Origin: Clostridia bacterium
GTDB taxonomy: Bacteria > Bacillota > Clostridia > Oscillospirales > Acutalibacteraceae
DNA: 59,981 bases
Assembly: GCA_900755895.1 (NCBI GenBank)
Contig: CAAEIG010000159.1
Location: forward strand, 1 to 59,981
Direction of reading: 5' to 3'
Shown here: positions 44,719 to 52,728 of the stretch, in pieces
How positions within the stretch are numbered: the stretch's first letter is position 1
Layout: every line of letters starts with the position of its first letter
The notes under the pieces: model-generated
Told to the model about the DNA's origin: nothing
The model's database searches: none
The model's input: the letters and a program-made list of their open reading frames with translations, nothing else
Position numbers and translations under genes: made by a program

Positions 44719-46029
44719 ATGCGATATATCAAACCCCTAGCCTGCCTTGCCGCCTGTCTGTGTCTCTTGACCTCCTGCGGCAGCAACCCAGAGCCAGTCG
44801 AAGCAGGCCTCTCCCCTACCCAGATGGCTGCGTCCATCCTCAACAGCCAGGACTATGCGCAGGATTTCATCCTCGCCACCCCCGGCCAGGATACCTACGA
44901 GCTGCTTGTCGATACCAGTTACGGCATTCCTGACGGCTACATCACAGACGGCGCTATCTGCTACCTTGGTGGAGTCGAAGCCTCCGAAATTGCTATTCTA
45001 TCTGTAGACAGCGAGGAACATATGACCGAGGTACAGGCATGCCTGTCTGAGTACCTCCTGGGCCGCGCAGCCTCCTTCACTGGCTATGCCCCCGAGCAGG
45101 CAGCTATGGCCGAAGCCGGAGTTGTTGAGTCGATCGGCAGCTACGCGGTCATGCTCATCTGCGAGGATCCGACCGAGGCCCGCACTGCCTTCCTGGATTG
45201 CTTTGACCCGGATGCTCAGCCCAATACCGACTATCCATTTGTGTCTATTGAGGCTCCGAAGCCATCAAAGGCCCCCAAAAACGACAGCAACGCTGCAGAT
45301 CCTACTTCTACCTCCACACCTGTCTCCAGTGGAGACCCGGAGCCGGTGACGCCCAGCGTTGAACCTGAGCTATCCGCTCAGCCAGAACCTTACAAACCAG
45401 TCATCTCGCCCGAGCAAACCGGTCCAGTCCCCGGCGACGGCCAGTACAGCATGGACGCTATCCTCTCCAGCTATCAGAGCGGCGATACATCCGGGCTTTC
45501 GGAGAAGGACTGTGCGATCTATGAAAAGGCTCGCTCCGTCATCGCCCAGACGATCAGCTCTGATATGGAGAAGTGGGAAAAGGCCCTGGCCATCCACGAT
45601 TGGATGACTCACAACCTTGAGTATGACCCAGACGGCCTCAGCAACGATCCTAATGTCAAAGTTGACCCGGACAGCTCTATCCCCTATGGCCCTCTGGTCA
45701 ACGGCAAGGCTATCTGCGAGGGGTACAGTACCACCTATGACCTGTTTATGAAGATGCTGGGTATCGATTGTGTGGTGGTCAAAGGCGAGGTCAATGATGA
45801 GTACCATAACTGGAACAAGGTTAAGCTGGATGACGGCAACTGGTACTGTGTGGATGTAACCTGGGATGATCCCATCGATGCCGGCCCCATGAACTACTAT
45901 TTCTGTGTATCTGACTCATTTTTCCGGGATGCCGGCCGAACCTGGGAGGAACCGACTCCACCAACTGTGGACTTCGGCGACTACAGCCGCATCAATATTC
46001 TTCAAATGCTGGCCGAGAGATCATCTTGA
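44719..46029 (+). CDS. lipoprotein with DUF4358 and transglutaminase-like domains
   Basis: A 436-residue lipoprotein. Signal and lipobox LLTSC end near residue 18. Residues about 30-165 match DUF4358 (YGIPDGYITDGAICYLGGVE, EIAILSVDSEEHM, FTGYAPEQAAM). A Pro/Ser/Thr-rich linker leads to a transglutaminase/protease core: GKAICEGYSTTYDLFMKMLG with the Cys, YHNWNKVKLD with the His, YCVDVTWDDP with the Asp. It probably modifies or cleaves surface peptides or cross-links proteins outside the cell. Start ATG 44719 behind AAAGGAGATCTGCCTCCC. It begins a plus-strand operon running to 48253. Confidence 0.87.
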   Translation: MRYIKPLACLAACLCLLTSCGSNPEPVEAGLSPTQMAASILNSQDYAQDFILATPGQDTYELLVDTSYGIPDGYITDGAICYLGGVEASEIAILSVDSEEHMTEVQACLSEYLLGRAASFTGYAPEQAAMAEAGVVESIGSYAVMLICEDPTEARTAFLDCFDPDAQPNTDYPFVSIEAPKPSKAPKNDSNAADPTSTSTPVSSGDPEPVTPSVEPELSAQPEPYKPVISPEQTGPVPGDGQYSMDAILSSYQSGDTSGLSEKDCAIYEKARSVIAQTISSDMEKWEKALAIHDWMTHNLEYDPDGLSNDPNVKVDPDSSIPYGPLVNGKAICEGYSTTYDLFMKMLGIDCVVVKGEVNDEYHNWNKVKLDDGNWYCVDVTWDDPIDAGPMNYYFCVSDSFFRDAGRTWEEPTPPTVDFGDYSRINILQMLAERSS

Positions 46030-46047
46030 ACGAAAGAGGTGTTTACT

Positions 46048-46299
46048 ATGTTGTTCAAAAAGAAAAAAGCGGAGACCAATACGATTGAGGTCCCCACTGA
46101 AAATGCAAGCCTGCTCAAGCGATGGGGTAATCCCGGCTACCTGATGATGCACCCTGAGATCTCCAAGAGGGCTGTTGTCCTGGAATTTTTCCGCAGTCTG
46201 TTGTATCTGAGCTTCGTCTGCGTCGCCGGCCTGTGGATCTGTACGGAGATTCTGACCTTCATCTTCATGGTTACGACCTACGGCATTCTTCCCCATTAA
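46048..46299 (+). CDS. small membrane protein (83 aa)
   Basis: Starts MLFKKKKAETNTIEVPTENA behind CGAAAGAGGTGTTTACT. A charged head (residues 1-45) precedes two close hydrophobic segments (VVLEFFRSLLYLSFVCVAGL and TEILTFIFMVTTYGIL). It has no known family. It lies 18 bases after the lipoprotein gene in the same operon. Confidence 0.65.
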   Translation: MLFKKKKAETNTIEVPTENASLLKRWGNPGYLMMHPEISKRAVVLEFFRSLLYLSFVCVAGLWICTEILTFIFMVTTYGILPH

Positions 46300-46311
46300 G
46301 GAGGTGCTTTT

Positions 46312-46728
46312 ATGGCGATCAAAGAAATAAGCGGTCACATCCTGGAGATTGGAGACCGTGTGAAAATGAATATCCCCAAAATCGGCGAGGGGGACATGGA
46401 TGGAGTAGAGTTTACTCTGTCTGGAGAGAACTACTGGCGGTACATGAACACCCATCCGGACGAAGTCTACACGGTCGAAGGATTCGACAACAGCGGAGCT
46501 GAGCCGCAGTATATCCTTTCTGGTCGAATGGGTGGCAACACCTGGTACAGCGACGAGCTGCTCCTGCAGCCGGCGCCTCAGGACCGGTTTGAGGTCATCA
46601 AAAACATGACCCTCGAAGAAATGGCCAAGGACCTGCTGCCGATGATTTTGGGCCTGTGCGAAGAAGGTGTCCCCTCTGCGGAGCTGGTCCAGGAATGGCT
46701 CTGCGGAAAACCTGAAGAAGAGGCGTAA
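46312..46728 (+). CDS. hypothetical protein (138 aa)
   Basis: Starts MAIKEISGHILEIGDRVKMN behind TTAAGGAGGTGCTTTT. The first 90 residues are a small beta domain (MDGVEFTLSGENYWRYMNTH, DEVYTVEGFD). The C-terminus FEVIKNMTLEEMAKDLLPMI and LGLCEEGVPSAELVQEWLCG resembles short helical tails of many phage and plasmid proteins. Function unknown. Confidence 0.65.
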   Translation: MAIKEISGHILEIGDRVKMNIPKIGEGDMDGVEFTLSGENYWRYMNTHPDEVYTVEGFDNSGAEPQYILSGRMGGNTWYSDELLLQPAPQDRFEVIKNMTLEEMAKDLLPMILGLCEEGVPSAELVQEWLCGKPEEEA

Positions 46729-46785
46729 TCATGCACAAAATTTTCCAAAACTGCGTCATTTTTTGAGGTAAAATGGCAGAACTCC

Positions 46786-47049
46786 TTGCCTCGGCTCTCT
46801 TTCAGTGTGAAAAACGAGGAAGGTGAGACTTACCTCATCTGTGCGCAAAACTTCAACACCAAAGAACAGCTGACTCAGGTCATGGAAGGGTCCAGAGGGC
46901 GGGCTATCCTGGCCTTTGGGACAAATGATCTCGACATCTACAAGGCCAGGGCTGGCGTATTCATGATCGACTGGAGCCCCTGCCCTGGTGCATCCCTGAT
47001 GTTCGAGGTCTCTGAACAGGAATTTGAGAAAATCATGCGTGAGGAGTGA
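46786..47049 (+). CDS. hypothetical protein (87 aa), start uncertain
   Basis: The frame carries RLSFSVKNEEGETYLICAQN and ends EQEFEKIMREE. The only start codon is a TTG at 46786, far from the ribosome-like GAGGT at 46765. In frame upstream the sequence reads EVKWQNSLP, close to the start VVKWSDILS of the next gene. An ATG at 46773 behind GAGGTAAA is in another frame and stops after 17 codons. So the start may be non-standard or the first exon may have shifted frame. Function unknown. Confidence 0.5.
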   Translation: MPRLSFSVKNEEGETYLICAQNFNTKEQLTQVMEGSRGRAILAFGTNDLDIYKARAGVFMIDWSPCPGASLMFEVSEQEFEKIMREE

Positions 47050-47054
47050 GTTTT

Positions 47055-47741
47055 GTGGTAAAATGGAGCGATATCCTCTCCCCCGCTGCCCTGGAGAAAG
47101 CAAAACAGCTCCAGGCCCGGGCGAAAAAAGAGGGGGCAAATGGGCACATCATCTATCCTCCTCAGGATCAGATTTTTCGAGCCCTGACGCTGACACCGCC
47201 CGAGGCGGTCAAGGTTGTAATCATCGGGCAGGACCCCTACCATGGGCCCGGGCAAGCCAATGGGTTGGCCTTTTCGGTAGCTCCCGGTGTTGCCATCCCT
47301 CCTTCCCTGCGTAATATCTTTAAGGAACTCCAAGATGACCTTGGATGTCCTCCGCCCAAATCCGGAGATCTGACTCCCTGGGCAGAGCGGGGCGTGCTCC
47401 TGCTCAATACTTCCCTCACGGTGGAGCAGGGCAAGCCGGCCAGCCATGCAGCCTGGGGCTGGCAACTGTTTGTTTCAGATATCTGTCGGGCCTGCGTGGC
47501 TCTACCCCAGCCAATCGTCTTTCTGCTGTGGGGCGGGCACGCCCGTTCCTTCACTGCCGGCCTGCAGATATATTCCCGCTCGGAGAATAAATGCAGCCTG
47601 TGCAGCAGTCATCCAAGCCCTCTGGGAGCAACCAAGGCCAGCGGCGGAGCTCCAGCTTTCCTGGGCAGCCGGCCATTTTCCCAGGCTAATCGGTTTCTGA
47701 AAACGATGGGTGCCGCCCCGGTAAACTGGGTGCTGCCCTGA
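47055..47741 (+). CDS. ung: uracil-DNA glycosylase, family 1
   Basis: A 228-residue enzyme that removes uracil from DNA and starts base-excision repair. Motif A is GQDPYHGPGQANGLAFSV near residue 61, with the catalytic Asp. LLLNTSLTVEQGKP follows. Motif B is SSHPSPLGA near residue 185 with the catalytic His (usually HPSPLS). GTG 47055 (MVKWSDILS) is best spaced from GAGGAG; GTG 47046 is an alternative. Replicons with their own dNTP and repair genes often carry one. Confidence 0.93.
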   Translation: MVKWSDILSPAALEKAKQLQARAKKEGANGHIIYPPQDQIFRALTLTPPEAVKVVIIGQDPYHGPGQANGLAFSVAPGVAIPPSLRNIFKELQDDLGCPPPKSGDLTPWAERGVLLLNTSLTVEQGKPASHAAWGWQLFVSDICRACVALPQPIVFLLWGGHARSFTAGLQIYSRSENKCSLCSSHPSPLGATKASGGAPAFLGSRPFSQANRFLKTMGAAPVNWVLP

Positions 47742-47755
47742 GAGGTGATTTTTCG

Positions 47756-48253
47756 ATGAAAGAACGAGTCAATGTGTGCGGCGTCCCAGAATCTGAGTGG
47801 AGCGATGGCGTCTGCTATCGGTGTAGATCCCAGTGCCAAATCTCGGAATATGGTATCGTCAGCAAGCGAGCCTACGACTATGCCGACCGGCACTTCCTTT
47901 TGGACAGTGGGTACTTTTGGAAGGAGCATATTCGTATCAAGTTGGAGCTGATAGGCCGCAAGAAGAAAGTCCCCAAGTACTTGCGGGATGAGGTCTCCTT
48001 CGAGGGCGGACGCAGCTTCAAAACCTTGGATGAGTTCCCCTGCGGCAAGCCCTTCCGGTGCTGCCGGGATAGTAAAGATGGGACCTTTCAGGTGGGCGAT
48101 ACGGTCTGGCGCGATGAACCCAGGCCCGGGATCCCGGATGGACTGAACATCGCTCAGGCAGCCGGATGCCTGGACGCAGAGTTCTGCAAGGCAGCTCTGG
48201 AGGGGGCCTTGTTTGAGGAGTCATTTGCGGATATCCCCCGGCGAAATCGCTAA
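47756..48253 (+). CDS. Cys-rich hypothetical protein (165 aa)
   Basis: Starts MKERVNVCGVPESEWSDGVC behind GAGAGGTGATTTTTCG. Cysteines at about residues 8, 20, 23 and 27 (CYRCRSQC) could bind a metal. The C-terminal 50 residues include PGIPDGLNIAQAAGCLDAEF. No known family. It is the last gene of the 44719 operon. Confidence 0.6.
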   Translation: MKERVNVCGVPESEWSDGVCYRCRSQCQISEYGIVSKRAYDYADRHFLLDSGYFWKEHIRIKLELIGRKKKVPKYLRDEVSFEGGRSFKTLDEFPCGKPFRCCRDSKDGTFQVGDTVWRDEPRPGIPDGLNIAQAAGCLDAEFCKAALEGALFEESFADIPRRNR

Positions 48254-48272
48254 AACACAATTTGCATATTAT
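48243..48272 (+). promoter_or_regulatory. sigma-type promoter (TGCATATTAT) of recJ
   Basis: TGCATATTAT at 48263-48272. The leader forms a strong stem CCCACAGAC/GTCTGTGGG (48274-48310) enclosing the CAATTTGG motif. Confidence 0.65.
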
Positions 48273-48316
48273 TCCCACAGACCTCAATTTGGAAATTCAA
48301 AGTCTGTGGGAGAAAT

Positions 48317-48360
48317 CTAAGAAAGGAGTGGGGCTGCATCGGTGCAGCCCATGAAAACCG
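48317..48360 (+). promoter_or_regulatory. unusual recJ ribosome site: hairpin between Shine-Dalgarno and start
   Basis: AAAGGAGTGG is followed by the hairpin GGGCTGCATCGGTGCAGCCC (48331-48350), then an ATG at 48352 opening only MKTDEVCL in another frame, and then the recJ ATG at 48361. The hairpin would bring the ribosome site near either start codon. Confidence 0.45.
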
Positions 48361-50028
48361 ATGAAGTATGTCTATAATAAGATCGAGCGGCCGGCAGTCC
48401 CGCTTCCGATCCGGCTGTCTGCAGTCGACCCGATCTGCCTGGACATCCTATATAACCGCGGCATCAAGACGCCTGCTGAGATGGAGGACTTTCTCTTCCC
48501 TTCCCTGACCAAGCAGCTGCGGGCTCATCCGCCCCTGCTGGATATGGATAAGGCCGTGTCTATCCTGAAAATGGTTGTTGCCAACAAGGAAATGGTGACC
48601 ATCTACCACGACTATGATGTGGATGGCGTGACGGCGGGCGTTACAGCTCTGTCAGCCCTGTCCCAGATGGGCGTGCCGGTCAACCATTACTGCAACGACC
48701 GCATCACCGGCGGGTTTGGCATCAATGCGGCCGGCGTGGATGAGATCATGGCTAAGTTCCCTAATACCAAGGTGCTGCTCACCGTCGATAATGGCATTGC
48801 CGGTATCGAGGGGGTGGCTCGGGCCAAGGAGCTAGGGCTGAAGGTCATCATTACCGACCACCATGAGCCTGGCACCAAGCTGCCTGACGCGGATGCGGTC
48901 ATCGACCACAAGCGGGCGGATGAGCTGGCCGGGCAGGACAAGAACTGCTGCGGCGCCGGCGTCGTGTGGAAACTAATGCTGGAGCTGTATATTGGCCTTG
49001 GCCGCAATGTAGAACCGGTTATGGACCTGCTGGACATCGTCGCCCTGGGCACGATTGCCGATGTGGTGCCCCTGATCGGGGATAACCGGGCTATTGTGCA
49101 GGAAGGCTTGAAACGCATCAACTCGGGCGCCCGGCCTTTCTTCCAGATGTGTCTGGAGGTCCTGGAGAAAGAGTCTATCGACGCCATGACGGTGGCTTTC
49201 AGAATCGCGCCTATGATCAACGCCGTGTCCCGCATGGGCGGCGACGCGTCGAAGCTCATTGAGCTGTTCATGGAGACCAACGCCGACGACCTGAGGGCCG
49301 GCATCATTGCTCTGGACGACATCAATGAAGCCCGAAAGGAGGAGACACGCCGGGAGACTGAACTGGCCAAGGAACTGGTCGGCGAGGAGCCTGTGGGGGC
49401 CATCGTGTTCAACCATGAGTCTCTGCAGGAAGGCATCGTCGGCATCGTGGCCGGACAGCTGAAGGAGGAGTTCTCCCTGCCGGCTGTGGTACTGGCAAAG
49501 GACAAGGACGGTAACTGGAAGGGCTCTGCCCGCAGCCCTGAGGGATTCATGCTGAAGGAGGCTCTGGATCAGTGCGCTGAGTACCTGATCTCCTATGGCG
49601 GCCATGCGAAAGCGGCCGGGTTAACAGTGAGGGCAGCCGACCTGGAGAAGTTCAAGGAGAAGCTCACTAAGCTGGCCCTGGAGGCCGCTGGAGACAAGGG
49701 GTTTGAGGTAGCAATCCCTATTGACGCCGTGCTGGGCGCCCGGGATTATACGGAGGATATGGTCCGGCATCTGGGCATTCTGGAGCCGTTTGGCGAGGGA
49801 TTCCGCCAGCCTCTGTTTGGGCTGATTGCTGACAATATCACTGGGGTCCGATATATGGGCGCCGAGGACCAGCATGTCAAATACCAGGATGAATCAGGCC
49901 TGCAGGTCATCCAGTGGAACAAGGGTGACGAGGCCAAGGCCCGCAAGACGCCTCCGAAGAAGTTTGTGGGGTATCCGGGGCTGAATGTTTTCCGGGGAAA
50001 TACGACCGTGCAGTTCATCGCTGAATGA
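48361..50028 (+). CDS. recJ: single-stranded-DNA exonuclease RecJ
   Basis: A 555-residue 5'-3' exonuclease of the DHH/DHHA1 family acting in recombination and repair. The N-terminal half has the phosphoesterase motifs IYHDYDVDGVTAG (Asp cluster near residue 87), LLTVDNGIAG, IITDHHEPG and VIDHKRAD. CCGAGVVWKL and ALGTIADVVPL follow, as does the DHHA1 RNA/DNA-binding part with EGIVGIVAGQLKEEF and SARSPEGFMLKEAL. It has normal family length. Start discussed in the site above. A terminator follows its stop. With RecD2 and TopB it makes a private repair set. Confidence 0.95.
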   Translation: MKYVYNKIERPAVPLPIRLSAVDPICLDILYNRGIKTPAEMEDFLFPSLTKQLRAHPPLLDMDKAVSILKMVVANKEMVTIYHDYDVDGVTAGVTALSALSQMGVPVNHYCNDRITGGFGINAAGVDEIMAKFPNTKVLLTVDNGIAGIEGVARAKELGLKVIITDHHEPGTKLPDADAVIDHKRADELAGQDKNCCGAGVVWKLMLELYIGLGRNVEPVMDLLDIVALGTIADVVPLIGDNRAIVQEGLKRINSGARPFFQMCLEVLEKESIDAMTVAFRIAPMINAVSRMGGDASKLIELFMETNADDLRAGIIALDDINEARKEETRRETELAKELVGEEPVGAIVFNHESLQEGIVGIVAGQLKEEFSLPAVVLAKDKDGNWKGSARSPEGFMLKEALDQCAEYLISYGGHAKAAGLTVRAADLEKFKEKLTKLALEAAGDKGFEVAIPIDAVLGARDYTEDMVRHLGILEPFGEGFRQPLFGLIADNITGVRYMGAEDQHVKYQDESGLQVIQWNKGDEAKARKTPPKKFVGYPGLNVFRGNTTVQFIAE

Positions 50029-50040
50029 GATGGATATACC

Positions 50041-50076
50041 AAGGACCTGTCCGTGAGGGGCAGGTCCTTTCTTTTG
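50041..50076 (+). terminator. terminator of recJ
   Basis: AAGGACCTG and CAGGTCCTT are followed by TCTTTTG. Confidence 0.85.
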
Positions 50077-50080
50077 GGAT

Positions 50081-50110
50081 GGAATGGGTTCCGGTGATTC
50101 GGCATAGGAT
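50081..50110 (+). promoter_or_regulatory. sigma-type promoter (GGAATGG / GGCATAGGAT)
   Basis: GGAATGGGTTCC at 50081 and GGCATAGGAT at 50101-50110. Leader CCAATTTGGAAAATATGC, then a further 120 bases to the gene. Confidence 0.75.
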
Positions 50111-50260
50111 AGCTCCAGACCACCAATTTGGAAAATATGCAAACCCCACAGGAGAAATTAGAGTTAGGAAAAACCAAACAAAAGGGGATCCGGTCCCTTT
50201 TTGCAGATCTGGAATGGCTAATATGCTGCTGCCCACCGTCCTGAAAGGAAGTGGACAAAT

Positions 50261-50650
50261 ATGCATATTTTCCAGAAGATTCTAGTTCTTGCCTTTGCAG
50301 TTGTCGTGTTCTCCTGCGCGGCAGCGTGCGCTTTTGCCGTCTTGCGGAAGCCTGTTATGGCTTTCTTGCGCGAACTCAGCGGACTTCTCGTTGCCCATAG
50401 GCAGCAGATGTCCGACATCCGCGAGAAAGAACGAGCTTCCAAAGGCAAGGCGGTGACTGAACTGGCGAAGGCGCTGTCCAACACTGTCATTAAGACAAAG
50501 CTGAACGGCGCCTTTCCAGAACTGGCAGGCCTGATCAACTCTGCAACCGGACCCCAACCGAGTCAGAGAAATCGTCTGCCCAAATTGATGCTGGAGTTGC
50601 TTGTTGCGGCGCTGGTCACGCTGCTCAAGCTGATCTCCAAGGCCCTTTAA
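50261..50650 (+). CDS. membrane-anchored hypothetical protein (129 aa)
   Basis: Starts MHIFQKILVLAFAVVVFSCA behind TGAAAGGAAGTGGACAAAT. One N-terminal membrane segment (residues 5-28), a basic helical middle (QQMSDIREKERASKGKAVTE) and a hydrophobic C-terminal helix (LLVAALVTLLKLISKAL). No known family. The transcript starts about 140 bases upstream. An opposing orphan promoter lies after its end (50684-50713). Confidence 0.65.
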   Translation: MHIFQKILVLAFAVVVFSCAAACAFAVLRKPVMAFLRELSGLLVAHRQQMSDIREKERASKGKAVTELAKALSNTVIKTKLNGAFPELAGLINSATGPQPSQRNRLPKLMLELLVAALVTLLKLISKAL

Positions 50651-50683
50651 GAAAAAGGGCAGCAGCCTATATAGGCTATTCTC

Positions 50684-50713
50684 ATCATATGCAAGAATAC
50701 CGAAAACTATTCG
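50684..50713 (-). promoter_or_regulatory. orphan antisense sigma-type promoter (CGAATAG / TGCATATGAT)
   Basis: Minus strand CGAATAGTTTTCGG and TGCATATGAT at exact offset. It faces the 3' end of the 50261 gene. Its transcript would meet the stem AGCCTATATAGGCT within ten bases, then CCCTTTTTC. Confidence 0.55.
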
Positions 50714-50781
50714 CCGGGCCTTTTGGTTCGGCGAGGAGAAACAATGTATCTGGAAAATTGCATATCGAATCTGTACAAACG

Positions 50782-50810
50782 GCTCCCAATTTGGGAGCTG
50801 TTTTCTTTTG
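50782..50810 (+). terminator. terminator-like hairpin
   Basis: GCTCCCAA and TTTGGGAGC are followed by TGTTTTCTTTT. The stem resembles the leader dyad. Confidence 0.6.
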
Positions 50811-50822
50811 TGCCGGAAAGTC

Positions 50823-50918
50823 CATCTTTTCTAACGAAGAAAGTGGGCAAGAGCGTTCTCTTTGCCGCAGGCTCTTGCCTCAGCCGGTTCCTTTCAGGAA
50901 CCGATGTTTGGTCCGTGG
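50823..50918 (-). repeat. intergenic structured repeat, copy O
   Basis: Minus strand: CCACGGACCAAACATCGG, hairpin GGTTCCTGAAAGGAACC, tail TTTCTTCGTTAGAAAAGA. It is head-to-head with copy P. Confidence 0.85.
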
Positions 50919-50961
50919 GATTTCCCTGTTGTTGCAAACAGAGAGCCGCCATGCGGAGCCC

Positions 50962-51060
50962 TCACGGACCCCACATAGGCTCCCGTGAGGGAGCCCGCTC
51001 GCTGCAAAAGACATCGGCAAGGAAGACATCGCCCGCCACATTTCTTCGTTAAAAAAGACC
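50962..51060 (+). repeat. intergenic structured repeat, copy P
   Basis: TCACGGACCCCACATAGG, hairpin GGCTCCCGTGAGGGAGCC, tail TTTCTTCGTTAAAAAAGA. The spacer between O and P holds CTGTTGTTGCAAACAG (50926-50941). Confidence 0.85.
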
Positions 51061-51081
51061 CTACTCCCCCATCATCCACAG

Positions 51082-51125
51082 CACAAAAGAACAGCCCCAC
51101 CAGATCAATCTGGCAGGGCTGTTTT
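51082..51125 (-). terminator. terminator of the 51758 gene
   Basis: Minus strand CAGCCCTGCCAGA and TCTGGTGGGGCTG are followed by TTCTTTTG. Confidence 0.8.
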
Positions 51126-51137
51126 GTAATACTCCCA

Positions 51138-51758
51138 TTAGGGGACAAGGAATTCAGAGATGACCGCAGCCGGCTCCTGGTTTGCCTTGTCGTGGATGAA
51201 GATCAGAAGGTACGAATCCTTCCCAATGTCCTGGAAGACATAGTAGTTCATCCCAAAGTCCCACTCTCTGGACCCGACATAGACAGCCTTCCTATCATAG
51301 GAACCCTTCAGGAAGGTGCTCTCATCGCAGCCCCAGAAGTCTGTGAGCAGCTCCGCGATCTCCGCCTCAGTAGCGCATTGGCTGTTGGAGAAGGTTGCGC
51401 TCATTTCGCCCGACTCCACCCGCAGCTGAGAGCTGTAGTCGTCCTCAGTTGTCCAACTGGAGGAGGTGGGCAAGGCGTGCTTTTCGGTGTAGGACCAGGC
51501 AATCTCCCGCTCCTCCCCATCACGCTCAGACGGCGCCAACCGGTCGGCATATTCCATCTCCCCGAAGACCACCGCCGGCGGTTCCTCATCCGGCAAGTCC
51601 TTAATGGACTCCTCCGGCTTGGGCGCCGGCTTTTTTTGCTTTTCGGCCTCCGCAAACTGCTGCTGCGAAGACTGGCTCTCATTGGCAGGCATCGCACAGG
51701 CAGCCAACCCAACGGCCATGACGGCAGCACAGATCATCGCCAAAATCTTTCGTTTCAT
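51138..51758 (-). CDS. lipoprotein of unknown function (206 aa)
   Basis: Starts MKRKILAMICAAVMAVGLAA; the lipobox LAAC is at residues 18-21. A Glu/Lys/Pro-rich linker (QKKPAPKPEESIKDLPDEEP) leads to a beta-rich domain with EREIAWSYTEKHALP and KDSYLLIFIHDKANQE. No known family. Ribosome site AAAGGAGATTTTTCAGA. Its promoter (51811-51840) is a weaker version of the consensus. Confidence 0.7.
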   Translation of the reverse strand: MKRKILAMICAAVMAVGLAACAMPANESQSSQQQFAEAEKQKKPAPKPEESIKDLPDEEPPAVVFGEMEYADRLAPSERDGEEREIAWSYTEKHALPTSSSWTTEDDYSSQLRVESGEMSATFSNSQCATEAEIAELLTDFWGCDESTFLKGSYDRKAVYVGSREWDFGMNYYVFQDIGKDSYLLIFIHDKANQEPAAVISEFLVP

Positions 51759-51810
51759 TCTGAAAAATCTCCTTTCTTTTGCCCAAGTTCCGGGTGCAAA
51801 TCCTAATTTT

Positions 51811-51840
51811 ATAATATGCGGCTTGCCGCAGAACGATTGT
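51811..51840 (-). promoter_or_regulatory. weak sigma-type promoter (CGCATATTAT)
   Basis: Minus strand ACAATCGTTC and CGCATATTAT. No leader dyad. Confidence 0.5.
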
Positions 51841-51887
51841 CCTAAAGGGCGGCCCCTGCCCGCAATGGACAGGGGCCTTGGGTCGCA

Positions 51888-52208
51888 TCAGCTCCGACCA
51901 GGGCAAAACTTGTCGCAGTCGAACACGGTGGGGTTGGAGTGCTCGCCGAGTACAGGGCAGTAGCCGCGCTCCTTGCAGGTCTGCCAGGGCTCGGCCGGCT
52001 CATCGTCCCCAGGGACATCCTCGAAATCGCAGTTTTCCTCGTCCAACTGCATGGACTCATGGGCCGGATCCAGGTTGCTGGGCAGAGCGACTTCATCCAT
52101 GTGCTCCTTGGCGTACTGGAGTGCTTCTTCCAGCGTCATGTGGTCGGGGACCTGGATGCTGGTGTCACCGATGCTGGTGACGAAAACGGTTAAGTGCAGA
52201 GTCTTCAT
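51888..52208 (-). CDS. hypothetical protein (106 aa)
   Basis: Starts MKTLHLTVFVTSIGDTSIQV behind TAGGAGGAGAACAAC. The first 45 residues form a small beta-alpha domain, then an acidic part and four cysteines near the end (CKERGYC and CDKFC) that may bind zinc. No known family. Leader CCAATGTAGGAG and promoter 52257-52286. Confidence 0.65.
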   Translation of the reverse strand: MKTLHLTVFVTSIGDTSIQVPDHMTLEEALQYAKEHMDEVALPSNLDPAHESMQLDEENCDFEDVPGDDEPAEPWQTCKERGYCPVLGEHSNPTVFDCDKFCPGRS

Positions 52209-52256
52209 GTTGTTCTCCTCCTATTTTGTTTTCTCCTACATTGGAAAATCTAAATT

Positions 52257-52286
52257 GTTGTATGCAACGACGAACGCTCCTATTCT
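52257..52286 (-). promoter_or_regulatory. sigma-type promoter (AGAATAG / TGCATACAAC)
   Basis: Minus strand AGAATAGGAGC and TGCATACAAC, with C at the last base. It overlaps the end of the 52468 gene. Confidence 0.55.
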
Positions 52287-52468
52287 CTGTCATCCTCCGG
52301 CTCGGCAGGATCATCATCGAAAATATTCATCTCGATGTCCCCACCGTCCTCCATGGTGATGATGAGGGCGAACACGCCGTCATCAAAAGACCATTTGTCT
52401 CGGGGGTACATCCATGGCCTGTTGCGGCGTGGCAGGCATATCGCGGCAAAGGAGCGAACCCAGTACAT
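52280..52468 (-). CDS. small hypothetical protein (62 aa)
   Basis: Starts MYWVRSFAAICLPRRNRPWM; ends NIFDDDPAEPEDDRE. A basic N-terminal half and an acidic tail with a strand GVFALIITMEDGG. Weak ribosome site (GAAAGAAGAAAGCAG). It follows the 52491 gene by 22 bases, so it is the last of the 54367-52280 operon. It is a real gene only if translation is coupled. Confidence 0.45.
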   Translation of the reverse strand: MYWVRSFAAICLPRRNRPWMYPRDKWSFDDGVFALIITMEDGGDIEMNIFDDDPAEPEDDRE

Positions 52469-52490
52469 GGCTGGGATCTGCTTTCTTCTT

Positions 52491-52715
52491 TCAGAACGGC
52501 AGGGCGATGCCCAGCTCTCGTTTCTCGACTTCGGCCTCAGCCTCCCGCTCCCGGGGTGTCAGTGGCAGCTGCTCAACGCGGATACAGCGGACATCCTTGA
52601 GAGAAGCAGGCTGCTTAGTCGGCCGGCTCAGAGCCCGGGCATTGGCCGCGGCCTCCAGTTCAGCCTCCTGCTCCCGTAGGGTCAGGGGCAGGCGCTCGGC
52701 AATATTTCTCCTCAT
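52491..52715 (-). CDS. small repeat-containing protein (74 aa)
   Basis: Starts MRRNIAERLPLTLREQEAEL behind AAGGAGGGTGCTGTC. A motif occurs twice: RLPLTLREQEAELEAAA near the start and QLPLTPREREAEAEVEK near residue 50, so it is two charged helices each led by LPLTxRE. Function unknown. It is a downstream gene of the methylase operon. Confidence 0.6.
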   Translation of the reverse strand: MRRNIAERLPLTLREQEAELEAAANARALSRPTKQPASLKDVRCIRVEQLPLTPREREAEAEVEKRELGIALPF

Positions 52716-52728
52716 GACAGCACCCTCC

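Noticed and set aside
50723..51052. Long ORFs inside the repeats with recurring peptide strings such as FLTKK and FFNEE
   Set aside because: They come from reading the conserved tail TCTTTTTTAACGAAGAAA in several frames. The copies differ in frame and length, lack consistent ribosome sites, and variation follows RNA pairing rather than codons.
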